Source: Frateuria sp. Soil773
GTDB taxonomy: Bacteria; Pseudomonadota; Gammaproteobacteria; Xanthomonadales; Rhodanobacteraceae
DNA: 64,000 nucleotides
Direction: 5' to 3'
Assembly (NCBI RefSeq): GCF_001428405.1
Contig: NZ_LMSL01000006.1
Span: 67,900-131,899, forward strand
Part shown: positions 10,461 through 18,004 of the stretch, one piece after another
Numbering within the stretch: position 1 is the stretch's first letter
Layout of the letters: the number at the start of each line of letters is the position of its first letter
Translations under genes and position numbers: made by a program
Notes under the pieces: model-generated
Seen by the model: only the letters and a program-made list of their open reading frames with translations
The model's database searches: none
What the model was told of the DNA's origin: nothing

Positions 10461-11030
10461 ATGGCCGATTCCCTGCGCGATCAGCTCCTCAAGAGCGGCA
10501 TCGTCAAACAGGTCCGCGAAGAACAGCGCCCGGCCTCGCCGCCGGGCGGCAGGCAGGCTTTTCGCCAGGGCAAGGCGCCAGCCGGCGGCAAGCCGAAGGG
10601 CGCGCGGCCGCCGCGTTCGCAGGAAGAGATCGACCTGGCCAAGGCCTATGCGATCCGCGCGCAGGCCGAGGCCGCCGAACGCAAGCGCGCCGAGCAGGAG
10701 GCTGCCGAGAAGGCGCGCCTGAAGCGCGAGCAGAAGCAGAAGATCCAGCAATTGCTGCAGGGCCGGGCGCTCAACAAGGCCGACGGCGAGCAGGTGCGGC
10801 ATTTCGAATACGCAGGCAAGATCCGGCGCGTCCACGTCGATGCCGCGCAACTGGCGGCGATCAATGCGGGGCAGATCGGGGTCGTGCAGCAGGGCGGGCG
10901 TTACCTGCTGGTCGGCCGGGACGTCGCCGAGCAGGTGCGCGCGATCGATCCCCACCAACTGGCCCTGCTGGTCGACCCGGGTGCGGTGGATGTCGCCGAC
11001 GATGGCGTCCCCGACGACCTGATGTGGTGA
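10461..11030 (+). CDS. DUF2058 family protein (YaiL-like)
   Basis: A 189-residue cytoplasmic protein of the DUF2058 family. The N terminus (SLRDQLLKSGIVKQVREE) is the family hallmark, followed by a basic, disordered Gly/Pro/Lys stretch (residues ~22-55), a long charged helix (RAQAEAAERKRAEQEAAEKA) and a small beta-rich C-terminal domain ending in the acidic DDGVPDDLMW. E. coli YaiL has been described as nucleoprotein- or polynucleotide-associated, but the role is unclear. It lies 20 bases after slyX and ends 130 bp from the convergent fadJ stop. Confidence 0.85.
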   Translation: MADSLRDQLLKSGIVKQVREEQRPASPPGGRQAFRQGKAPAGGKPKGARPPRSQEEIDLAKAYAIRAQAEAAERKRAEQEAAEKARLKREQKQKIQQLLQGRALNKADGEQVRHFEYAGKIRRVHVDAAQLAAINAGQIGVVQQGGRYLLVGRDVAEQVRAIDPHQLALLVDPGAVDVADDGVPDDLMW

Positions 11031-11160
11031 GGCCGCCGACGCCGGATCGGTATCGAAGTGCGCGGTTGGCGTTCCTGGCGAGGCGGCAGCTTTCTTCCTG
11101 AGGCCGCAGGCGGCACGCGACCGGTCGGGTTTCGCGCGCCGTCGCCGCTGCAAGACGGCT

Positions 11161-13230
11161 TCAGGTCGAAGCGTTGCCTGTGGCGGGGGGCGTCCGAAGC
11201 GCCGGCGCGTCCCAGCCGTGCTTGGGCGTGAAGCGTTCGCCGTAGCGTTCGGCGAGCCTGGTCAGGCGCTCCATCAAGGCGTCGGCGCCCTCGCTGCGCA
11301 CATATTGGATCGGGCCGCCGCGGAACGGCGCGAAGCCGGTGCCGAAGATCACCCCGGCGTCGAGCAGGTCGGCGTCGTCTATCACGCCGTCGGCGAGGCA
11401 GGCCACGGCCTCGTTCACCATCGGCAGGATCATGCGGTCCTGCAGGTCCGGCGAGGCGGCGTAGTCCGGATCGACCTCGGGCTTGCGCGGCTTGCCGTCC
11501 TCCCACACGTAGAGCCCCTGGCCGTCCTTCTTGCCGCGCTTGCCTTCCTGGACTTCCAGCCCCGGCGGAAGCTCCAGGCCCAGGAACGGGGCCAGCTCCT
11601 TGCCGACCGAGGCGCATACGTCGAGGCCGACGGTGTCGGCCAGCTCGATCGGGCCCATCGGCATGCCGAATTTCTTCGCCTCGCGGTCCAGTACCGGCCC
11701 CGGCACGCCTTCGCCGTACAGGCGCAGGGCCTCGAGCAGATAAGGCATCAGGATGCGGTTGACCAGGAAGCCCGGCGTGCCCTTGACGGCCACCGGCAGC
11801 TTGCCGATCGCCTTGCAGAACGCCAGCGCACGCTTCTCGATGGCCGGATCGAGGCGGTCGTGGCGCACCACCTCGACCAGCGGCATCTGGGCGACGGGGT
11901 TGAAGAAATGCAGGCCGAGGAAGCGCTGCGGCGCCTGCAGCCCCTTGCGCAGCTCGTCCAGCGCGATGCTGGACGTGTTGCTGGCGAGGATCTCGTCGGC
12001 CTGGAACTGCGGCTCGATCTTCGCGTAGAGCTGCTCCTTGGCCTCGGCGTTCTCGTAGATCGCCTCGATCGCCAGGTCCGCCTTGGCCACGCCCTGGCCC
12101 TCGATGTCGGCGCGCAGCCGGGCCATGGCCGCGTCGACCTTGTCCGGCGCCTTCAGCTTCTTTTCGTAGAGCTGCCGCGCGCGGTCCAGCGCCGGCTGGA
12201 CGTACTTCATCTCGCGGTCCTGCAGGGTCACCTGGAAGCCCTTGAGCGCGGTCCAGGCGGCGATGTCGCCGCCCATCACGCCGGCGCCGACCACGTGCAC
12301 GTGCTCGATGCCGTGCTCGACCCCGCTGCCCTGGCCCTTCAGGCGCTCCTGCAGCAGGAACACGCGGATCAGGTTGTGCGCGGTCGGCGTCTGCGCCAGC
12401 TTCGCCACCGAGCGCGCTTCGAGCTTCAGGCGCTGCTGGATGCTCGGGCCGCCACGCCTCCACACGTCGATCAGCGCGAACGGCGCCGGGTAGTGTTCCT
12501 TGCGCACCTTGGCGGCGGTCTGCTTGACCACCGTCGGCGCCAGCAACTGGCGCACCGGCCACAGGTTGGTCGCCCAGGCCTTGGCGCGCTGGGCCAGCGG
12601 GCGGGGCTGCGGGCGGCGCAGCAGCACGCGCGCCTCGGCCAGCAATTCCTCCGGCCGCGCCAGCCGGTCGACCACGCCTAGGGCCAGGGCCCGTTTGGCC
12701 GACAGCGCCTTGCCGGTGAGCATCACCGGCAAGGCGTCGGTGGCGCCGATCAGGCGCGGCAGCCGCGCCGTGCCACCCCAGCCTGGATGGATGCCGAGCA
12801 TCACCTCGGGCAGCCCGATCCGGGTCTTGTCGTCGTCCACGGCGATGCGCTGGCGGCAAGCCAGGGCCAGCTCGGTGCCGCCCCCCATGCACGCGCCGTG
12901 CACGGCGGCGACCGTGGGGCAGGGCAGCCGGGCCAGCGCCTCGTAGACGCGCTGGCCGTTCTCGATGTTTTCCAGCACGGTGCCCTGGCTGGCGTAGCCG
13001 ACGAATTCCTTGATGTCGGCGCCGACCGCGAAACCGGATGGCTTGGCCGAATGCACGATCACGCCGGCGGGCTTCTCGATCGCCAGGCGCTCCACGATCT
13101 GGCCCAGTTCGTCCAGCACGGCGCGCGAGATCGCATTGACGCCGCTGCCGGCGCGATCGAGTGCAAGGGTGACGATGCCGCTGTCGTCCACGCTCGTCTT
13201 CCAGTGGTTGAAGCGCAGTCCTTCGAACAT
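11161..13230 (-). CDS. fadJ: Fatty acid oxidation complex alpha subunit (enoyl-CoA hydratase / 3-hydroxyacyl-CoA dehydrogenase)
   Basis: A 689-residue bifunctional beta-oxidation enzyme. The N-terminal crotonase domain (residues ~1-190) carries GGGTELALACR and GLPEVMLGIHPGWGG, whose glutamates are the hydratase acid/base pair. The NAD-binding domain begins at VVGAGVMGGDIAAW (about residue 312). The 3-hydroxyacyl-CoA dehydrogenase catalytic His is in GLHFFNPV, and the C-terminal repeats end near residue 680. Overall similarity looks closer to FadJ than FadB, but the choice is not certain. The ATG at 13230 was chosen because MFEGLRFNHWK starts the family homology; no strong RBS precedes it. No thiolase partner is adjacent, unlike fadBA operons. 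Confidence 0.9.
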   Translation of the reverse strand: MFEGLRFNHWKTSVDDSGIVTLALDRAGSGVNAISRAVLDELGQIVERLAIEKPAGVIVHSAKPSGFAVGADIKEFVGYASQGTVLENIENGQRVYEALARLPCPTVAAVHGACMGGGTELALACRQRIAVDDDKTRIGLPEVMLGIHPGWGGTARLPRLIGATDALPVMLTGKALSAKRALALGVVDRLARPEELLAEARVLLRRPQPRPLAQRAKAWATNLWPVRQLLAPTVVKQTAAKVRKEHYPAPFALIDVWRRGGPSIQQRLKLEARSVAKLAQTPTAHNLIRVFLLQERLKGQGSGVEHGIEHVHVVGAGVMGGDIAAWTALKGFQVTLQDREMKYVQPALDRARQLYEKKLKAPDKVDAAMARLRADIEGQGVAKADLAIEAIYENAEAKEQLYAKIEPQFQADEILASNTSSIALDELRKGLQAPQRFLGLHFFNPVAQMPLVEVVRHDRLDPAIEKRALAFCKAIGKLPVAVKGTPGFLVNRILMPYLLEALRLYGEGVPGPVLDREAKKFGMPMGPIELADTVGLDVCASVGKELAPFLGLELPPGLEVQEGKRGKKDGQGLYVWEDGKPRKPEVDPDYAASPDLQDRMILPMVNEAVACLADGVIDDADLLDAGVIFGTGFAPFRGGPIQYVRSEGADALMERLTRLAERYGERFTPKHGWDAPALRTPPATGNAST

Positions 13231-13385
13231 GGGATGTCGGGCATGAGAGAGGGAGGCTGAACATACCGCTCCGCCGCGGCGAATGCGAGCCACGGACTGT
13301 CGCAGTTACGTCATCGCGGCGAATGTCCCGGCACGTGAACCGTGACTATTGCGATTCGCCCGGGAGTGCGCAAACGTAGCCGCCG

Positions 13386-13880
13386 ATGACTTCCCTCATG
13401 GCCTCCGCTCCGCCCCAGGCGGGCACCGAGATCCTCGATCGCATCCTCGCCGCGCCTGCCGGCCTGGTCGTGCTCGAGAGCGGCGACAGCCAGTCGCTGA
13501 TCGCGAATTTCCGCGCCATCGCCCGGCACAGCGGCCAGGCGATCTACCTGTGGCAGCCTGACAGCGGCCTGGGCAACCTGCGCGAGGCGCATGCCCGCGT
13601 CCCGGGCTGCCAGCGGCTGGGCAGCGCGCTGCGCTACATGCAGCAGAGCATGCATTTCGGCGTCTACCTGCTGCTCGGGCTGGAATTGCCGCTGTCGGCG
13701 ATGGACCACACCCTGCTGCGCCAGCTCGCGCGCCCGACCACCGGGCACCTGCGCCGGGTGGTCCTGCTCGATCCGCCGGCGGCGCTGGTCGAACACCTGG
13801 GAGAACTCGCGCTGCACCTGCAGGGCCCGGCCAGCGCGCCGCAGCGGCCGCGCCTGCGCGACGGGCGCTGGGTCACCTGA
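13386..13880 (+). CDS. Uncharacterised protein preceding the GGDEF/EAL gene
   Basis: A 164-residue protein I do not recognise. It has no signal peptide or membrane helix. The pattern of alternating hydrophobic strands and helices (GLVVLESGDSQSLIANFRAI, AIYLWQPDSGLGNLREAH, FGVYLLLGLELPLSAMDHTLL, LRRVVLLDPP) resembles a RecA-like or other Rossmannoid fold, but there is no Walker A motif, so any ATPase-like ancestry would be a degenerate one. It stops 13 bases before the start of the cyclic-di-GMP protein, so the two are very likely one operon. The start may be the ATG at 13386 or the in-frame ATG at 13398; neither has a strong RBS. A function linked to the c-di-GMP protein is inference from position only. 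Confidence 0.75.
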   Translation: MTSLMASAPPQAGTEILDRILAAPAGLVVLESGDSQSLIANFRAIARHSGQAIYLWQPDSGLGNLREAHARVPGCQRLGSALRYMQQSMHFGVYLLLGLELPLSAMDHTLLRQLARPTTGHLRRVVLLDPPAALVEHLGELALHLQGPASAPQRPRLRDGRWVT

Positions 13881-13893
13881 GCCGGAGGCGCGC

Positions 13894-16461
13894 ATGACAG
13901 CCGGCATCCTGATCGTCGCCCCGCAGCGGGATCTGCGGCGGACCCTGTTCGACACGCTCGACCGCGAGGGGCAGGACACCATCCATACGGCGCGCGGCCT
14001 GTCGCATGCGGCGATCCTGCTGGACGGTCGCACGCCGCTGAGCCTGGTGGTGATGGCGTTCGGCGGCGACGAGGCCGAGGCGCGGGACGGCTGCGAGCAG
14101 TTGCGCCGTATCCCGGCCTGCGCCGAGGCCCCGCTGATCGCCGTGCTGGCCGACGGCGCCGCGGTCAAGCCGGGGCAGTTGCCGGGCGACGTCTCGGACT
14201 GGCTGCACGCGGCGCAGATCGGCAACGAGCTGGTCGCGCGCTGGCGCGGGCTGAGGGGGCAGCCCGCGCTGCCCGTTCCCGCCATGGCGGACCATTACCG
14301 CTTCGCCTTCGAGGAAGACGACAGCGAATGGCTGATCGTCGACCCGCACAGCGAGCGCCTGCTCGAGCTGAGCCCGGCGGTGGCGCGGCACAGCCACCTG
14401 GACGCCGGCGCCCTGCTGCGCCTGCCGCTGCACGAGGTGCTGCGCTTCGAAGGCATCGCCATCGAGCAGGTGCTCGAACAGGCCGACCGCCGCTGGCATG
14501 CCTGCCAGCGGCGCAGCCGCCAGGATGCCGACACCGGCCAGGCCAGCGCCCGGCGGGTCCGCCACGCCGGCCGCGACGCGGTGGCCCTGCTGTTCCGCAG
14601 CGACCGCGCCGACATGCGGGCGGAAGCCGCGCTGGCCCTGCTGTCGCGCATCTTCGCCGCGGCCGGCGGAATGGACACGCATCGCCTGGCGGCCCGCCTG
14701 CTGCTGGACGAGCTGGGCCTCGACTACCTGGCCCTGTGGTCGGCCCGCCCGGAAGAAAGCGGCGCGCCGACCCTGCTGCTGCAGTTGTGGCGCGGCGACG
14801 AGCCGCCGGCCCTGCTGCCGGCGCAGCAGAGCTCGCTGCGCCGCGTGCTGGACGGCAAGACCATGCTGCACCCGGGCGATGCCCAGCGCCTGGCCGCGGT
14901 CGATCCGCTGCTGGAGCAGCTCGGCCTGGTCGGTTTCGCCGGCCTGCCGCTGTTCGACGAGCGGCGCACGGTGCTGGGCGCCCTGCTGGCCGGCCGCCGC
15001 GCGGCGCTGGGCGACATGGAGATCATCGAGCCGGTGCTGCGCTGCGCAGCGGCGCGGTTCGCGCACACGCTGGAACTGCGCCGCACCCGCGAGCAAGGCC
15101 GGGCGGAGGGGCTGCTCGACGCGCTGACCGGCCTGCCGAACCGGCTGCTGTTCAACGACCGCCTCGACACCATCATCCGCGAGGCCCACCGCACCGGCGA
15201 GTGCTTCGCAGTGCTGTTCGTCGACCTGGACCGCTTCAAGCACATCAACGACAGCTACGGCCACGCGACCGGCGACCACGTCCTGAAGTCCGTCACCGAG
15301 CGCCTGTGCGGCAGCATCCGCGCCTCGGACACGGTGGCGCGCTACGCCGGCGACGAGTTCACCGTGGTGCTGCGCCACATCGTGAAGAACGAGGACGTGC
15401 TGCGCGTGGTGGAGAAGATCGTGAAGGTGATGGAGGCGCCGCTGGCGATCGAGGGCGGCAAGACGCTGCAGGTCACCGCCTCGATCGGCGTGAGCTTCTT
15501 CCCCGACGACGCGCCCGACGCGGAGACCCTGCTCAAGCACGCCGACGAGGCGATGTACGCGGCCAAGCACTCGGGCCGCAACAATTTCCAGATCTACGAG
15601 ATGAGCCCCGAGCATGCCCAGCAGCAGGACGTGGCGCTGCGCTCGCGGCTGCGCCATGCCGAACGCAACGGCGAACTGCGCGTGGTCTACCAGCCGCAGG
15701 TGGACGCCGGCACCGAGGACATCGTCGGCATGGAGGCGCTGGTGCGCTGGGAGCATCCGGAGCTGGGCCCGATCAGCCCGGGCGTGTTCATCCCGCTGGC
15801 CGAGGAGACCGGGCTGATCGTGTCGATCGGCGAATGGGTGCTGCGCACCGCCTGCCGGCAGGCGCAGGCGTGGGAAAGCGAGTACGGCCTGCGCCTGCGC
15901 CTGGGCGTCAACCTGTCCGCGATGCAGTTGATGGAGGCCGACCTGCTGAACACGGTGGCGACGGTGCTGCGCGATACCGGGCTGGACCCGGGCCTGCTGG
16001 AGATGGAGGTCACCGAGAGCATCAGCATCAAGGACGTGCCTAACCTGGTGGAGAACCTGCACGGCCTGCACCGCCTCGGCTGCCGCATCGCGATCGACGA
16101 CTTCGGCACCGGAGCGGCCTCGCTCGACTACCTGCGCAAACTGCCGGCCGACCGCATCAAGATCGACCAGAGCTTCGTGCGCAACATCGGCATCGACCCG
16201 GACGACGAGGCGATCGTGCGCGCCACCATCGAGATGGCGCACCGTCTCAAGCGCGGCGTGGTGGCCGAGGGAGTGGAGATCGAGCAGCACCTGCAGTTCC
16301 TGCGTGCGAACCAGTGCGACGAGTTGCAGGGCTACCTGTTCAGCCGCCCGCTGACGCCGCTGAGCTTCGGCAAGCTGCTGGCCGAGCGCCAGCGCCTGTT
16401 CGCCCAGCCCGGCATCGCCGGCTTGAGCGCGGACCGGCCGGCCCCCATTACCATGGCCTGA
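13894..16461 (+). CDS. Pseudo-receiver/GAF/GGDEF/EAL cyclic-di-GMP signalling protein
   Basis: An 855-residue soluble protein. Residues 1-~125 resemble a response-regulator receiver (ILIVAPQRDLRRTLFDTL) but the phospho-acceptor site reads LSLVVMAFGG with no Asp, so it looks degenerate. A PAS-like segment (~130-230) and a GAF-like segment (~250-410) follow. The diguanylate cyclase domain has VDLDRFKHINDSYGH, AGDEF at 485-489 and an RxxD inhibitory site (RASD) five residues before it. The EAL domain has E614-A-L, the DDFGTG loop, an IDQSFV lysine/aspartate region and a late AEGVE glutamate, so phosphodiesterase residues are all present. The ATG at 13894 follows GGAGG. The layout recalls FimX, but here both catalytic domains look intact. 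Confidence 0.88.
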   Translation: MTAGILIVAPQRDLRRTLFDTLDREGQDTIHTARGLSHAAILLDGRTPLSLVVMAFGGDEAEARDGCEQLRRIPACAEAPLIAVLADGAAVKPGQLPGDVSDWLHAAQIGNELVARWRGLRGQPALPVPAMADHYRFAFEEDDSEWLIVDPHSERLLELSPAVARHSHLDAGALLRLPLHEVLRFEGIAIEQVLEQADRRWHACQRRSRQDADTGQASARRVRHAGRDAVALLFRSDRADMRAEAALALLSRIFAAAGGMDTHRLAARLLLDELGLDYLALWSARPEESGAPTLLLQLWRGDEPPALLPAQQSSLRRVLDGKTMLHPGDAQRLAAVDPLLEQLGLVGFAGLPLFDERRTVLGALLAGRRAALGDMEIIEPVLRCAAARFAHTLELRRTREQGRAEGLLDALTGLPNRLLFNDRLDTIIREAHRTGECFAVLFVDLDRFKHINDSYGHATGDHVLKSVTERLCGSIRASDTVARYAGDEFTVVLRHIVKNEDVLRVVEKIVKVMEAPLAIEGGKTLQVTASIGVSFFPDDAPDAETLLKHADEAMYAAKHSGRNNFQIYEMSPEHAQQQDVALRSRLRHAERNGELRVVYQPQVDAGTEDIVGMEALVRWEHPELGPISPGVFIPLAEETGLIVSIGEWVLRTACRQAQAWESEYGLRLRLGVNLSAMQLMEADLLNTVATVLRDTGLDPGLLEMEVTESISIKDVPNLVENLHGLHRLGCRIAIDDFGTGAASLDYLRKLPADRIKIDQSFVRNIGIDPDDEAIVRATIEMAHRLKRGVVAEGVEIEQHLQFLRANQCDELQGYLFSRPLTPLSFGKLLAERQRLFAQPGIAGLSADRPAPITMA

Positions 16462-16540
16462 GCGCGCCGCGCGGAACCGCCTGCGGCTCCGCGGGCGCAC
16501 GACGCGGGGGAGGCGAGACCCGGCCTTCCGCGTGCGGACT

Positions 16541-16567
16541 GAACTTGGGCGCGCAAACCCTGTCTCA
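16541..16567 (+). promoter_or_regulatory. Sigma-E autopromoter of rpoE
   Basis: GAACTT at 16541-16546 and GTCTCA at 16562-16567 with a 15-base spacer match the sigma-E consensus GAACTT-N15-GTCnnA exactly. It lies about 60 bp before the rpoE start, as expected for autoregulation. Confidence 0.75.
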
Positions 16568-16629
16568 GCCTGTTCACATCCGGCGGGGGCTCCGAAGCAG
16601 TGGCGGCAGCGATGAGGGAGACGGCCCGG

Positions 16630-17202
16630 ATGGGCGAGAACGAACTGGATGGCGCGCTGGTCGAGCGCGTCCAAAACGGCGACAAGCGGGCCTTCGACCT
16701 GCTGGTGCGCAAGTACCAGCACAAGGTGATCGGGCTGGTGTCCCGCTACGTGAAGAACTACGCCGAATGCGAGGACATCGCGCAGGAGGCGTTCGTGCGG
16801 GCCTGGCGGGCGATCGGCTCGTTCCGCGGCGACAGCGCCTTCTACACCTGGCTGTACAAGATCGCCGTGAACACGGCCAAGAACCACCTGGTGGCGATGG
16901 GCCGGCGCCCGCCGAACGACGACATCGCGGCCGACGACGCGGTTTTCGCGGCCGGTGCCGAACGCATGCAGGAAAGCGCGACCCCGGAGCGCGAGCTGAT
17001 GCGGCAGGAAATTGAACGAACCGTGTTCGATACTGTCCAAGCCCTGCCCGAGGAGCTGCGGACGGCCATCACGCTGCGCGAGGTGGATGGCCTCAGCTAC
17101 GAGGAAATCGCCGAGGTGATGCAATGCCCCATCGGCACGGTGCGCTCGCGCATCTTCCGTGCACGCGAGGCGATCGACCAGAAACTGCGGCCGCTGTTGT
17201 GA
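16630..17202 (+). CDS. rpoE: RNA polymerase sigma factor RpoE (extracytoplasmic stress)
   Basis: A 190-residue ECF sigma factor closely resembling E. coli RpoE (191 residues). The aligned N terminus is LVERVQNGDKRAFDLLVRKYQHKV. Region 2 has DIAQEAFVRAWRAI and FRGDSAFYTWLYKIAVNTAKN. Region 4 has LREVDGLSYEEIAEVMQCPIGTVRSRI. I chose the ATG at 16630 because MGENELDGALVERV aligns with the E. coli start and GAGGGAG lies upstream; in-frame ATGs at 16600 and 16612 are alternatives. It is followed by rseA and mucD, and a consensus sigma-E promoter lies upstream. An rseB gene is missing between rseA and mucD, as in Xanthomonas. Confidence 0.95.
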   Translation: MGENELDGALVERVQNGDKRAFDLLVRKYQHKVIGLVSRYVKNYAECEDIAQEAFVRAWRAIGSFRGDSAFYTWLYKIAVNTAKNHLVAMGRRPPNDDIAADDAVFAAGAERMQESATPERELMRQEIERTVFDTVQALPEELRTAITLREVDGLSYEEIAEVMQCPIGTVRSRIFRAREAIDQKLRPLL

Positions 17203-17219
17203 AGCCGCGAGGACCGGAC

Positions 17220-17873
17220 ATGACTGAAGCCCATCGTGAACACCTTTCCGCCGGCATGGACGGCGCCCTGTCGAAGGAGGAGCTGCGCTTCCTGCTGCGC
17301 CGCTTCGAGCACGACGCCGGCCTGTGCGAGGCATGGTCCCGCTATCACGTCGCGCGCGACGGCCTGCGCCGGCAACTGCCGCCGCTGGCCGCGGAGGGGT
17401 TTGCCGAGCGCGTCATGCAGGCCATCGGGCAGGAACAGCGCCCGGCGGCACGCCGTTCGCACTGGCTGCGCTGGTCCGCCGGCGGGGCGATCGCCGCCAG
17501 CGTGGCGGCCGCGGCCCTGATGCTGGCCCAGCCCGGCGGCAACGACCGCGGGCGCGCCGTGGCGGCCGGCGGCACGACCGGCATGGACACCTCGCTGGCC
17601 GAGGGCGCCGCGCATGCGCAGCAGCCGGCCACGCCCGCGGCGGTGCCGCCGTGGCTGAGCGCCAGCTCGGTATCGCAGTACAGCCAGCGGGCCTCGGCGA
17701 CGCTGGGCGATGCGTACGGCGACATGTCCCTGCCGTACGCGAACCAGCTTTCGCCGTACCGGCTGCAACGCGCGCACGAGCTCAACCGCGACGGCGCCTA
17801 CCTGCTGCTGGTCGACCCGCGTCCCGCGGCCGTGCGGCCCGTTTCGCGCCAGGCCGCCGCCAGCGCACAGTGA
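17220..17873 (+). CDS. rseA: Anti-sigma-E factor (RseA-like)
   Basis: A 217-residue single-pass inner-membrane protein expected to hold RpoE inactive. Residues 1-~75 form the cytoplasmic RseA N-terminal domain (HLSAGMDGALSKEELRFLLRR, CEAWSRYHVARDGLR, FAERVMQAI). The transmembrane helix is at about 83-103 (LRWSAGGAIAASVAAAALMLA). The rest is a periplasmic Ala/Ser-rich region with QYSQRASATLGDAYGDMSLPYANQLSPY. The ATG at 17220 lies 17 bases after the rpoE stop. In the family, sequential proteolysis by a DegS-like protease and RseP releases RpoE; neither of those genes is in this window. Confidence 0.88.
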   Translation: MTEAHREHLSAGMDGALSKEELRFLLRRFEHDAGLCEAWSRYHVARDGLRRQLPPLAAEGFAERVMQAIGQEQRPAARRSHWLRWSAGGAIAASVAAAALMLAQPGGNDRGRAVAAGGTTGMDTSLAEGAAHAQQPATPAAVPPWLSASSVSQYSQRASATLGDAYGDMSLPYANQLSPYRLQRAHELNRDGAYLLLVDPRPAAVRPVSRQAAASAQ

Positions 17874-17928
17874 TGCGGCGCCGCGTGTGATCGCCGCGGT
17901 GGCCGTTCCCCCATGAAACCGTCTGCGC

Positions 17929-17946
17929 CGGCCCGGCTCCGGGCCG
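17929..17946. repeat. GC-rich perfect inverted repeat between rseA and mucD
   Basis: Arms CGGCCCGG and CCGGGCCG are complementary with two bases between them (effectively a 7-bp stem with a 4-base loop). There is no T-tract, so it is more likely an RNA structure or attenuator than a terminator. Confidence 0.5.
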
Positions 17947-17964
17947 CGTGCCGGCGTGTGCGTC

Positions 17965-17994
17965 ACTCTCGTACCCAAGACTCTCGTGCCCAAG
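17965..17994 (+). repeat. Tandem 15-bp repeat abutting the mucD ribosome binding site
   Basis: Two 15-bp units, ACTCTCGTACCCAAG (17965-17979) and ACTCTCGTGCCCAAG (17980-17994), differ at one base. The second runs straight into GAGGAAATCC and the mucD ATG, so the AAG at the end of each unit forms part of an AAGGAGG Shine-Dalgarno in the last copy only. Confidence 0.75.
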
Positions 17995-18004
17995 GAGGAA
18001 ATCC

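Noticed and set aside
13059..13244. An alternative ATG at 13244 on the minus strand as the fadJ start
   Set aside because: It is in a different frame from the fadJ homology and gives a short peptide only.
13873..17334. A 1153-codon minus-strand frame opposite the GGDEF/EAL and rpoE genes
   Set aside because: Shadow of two genes with complete family motifs on the plus strand.
17929..17946. The GC-rich palindrome between rseA and mucD as an intrinsic terminator
   Set aside because: No T-tract follows it, and rpoE-rseA-mucD is co-transcribed in related species.
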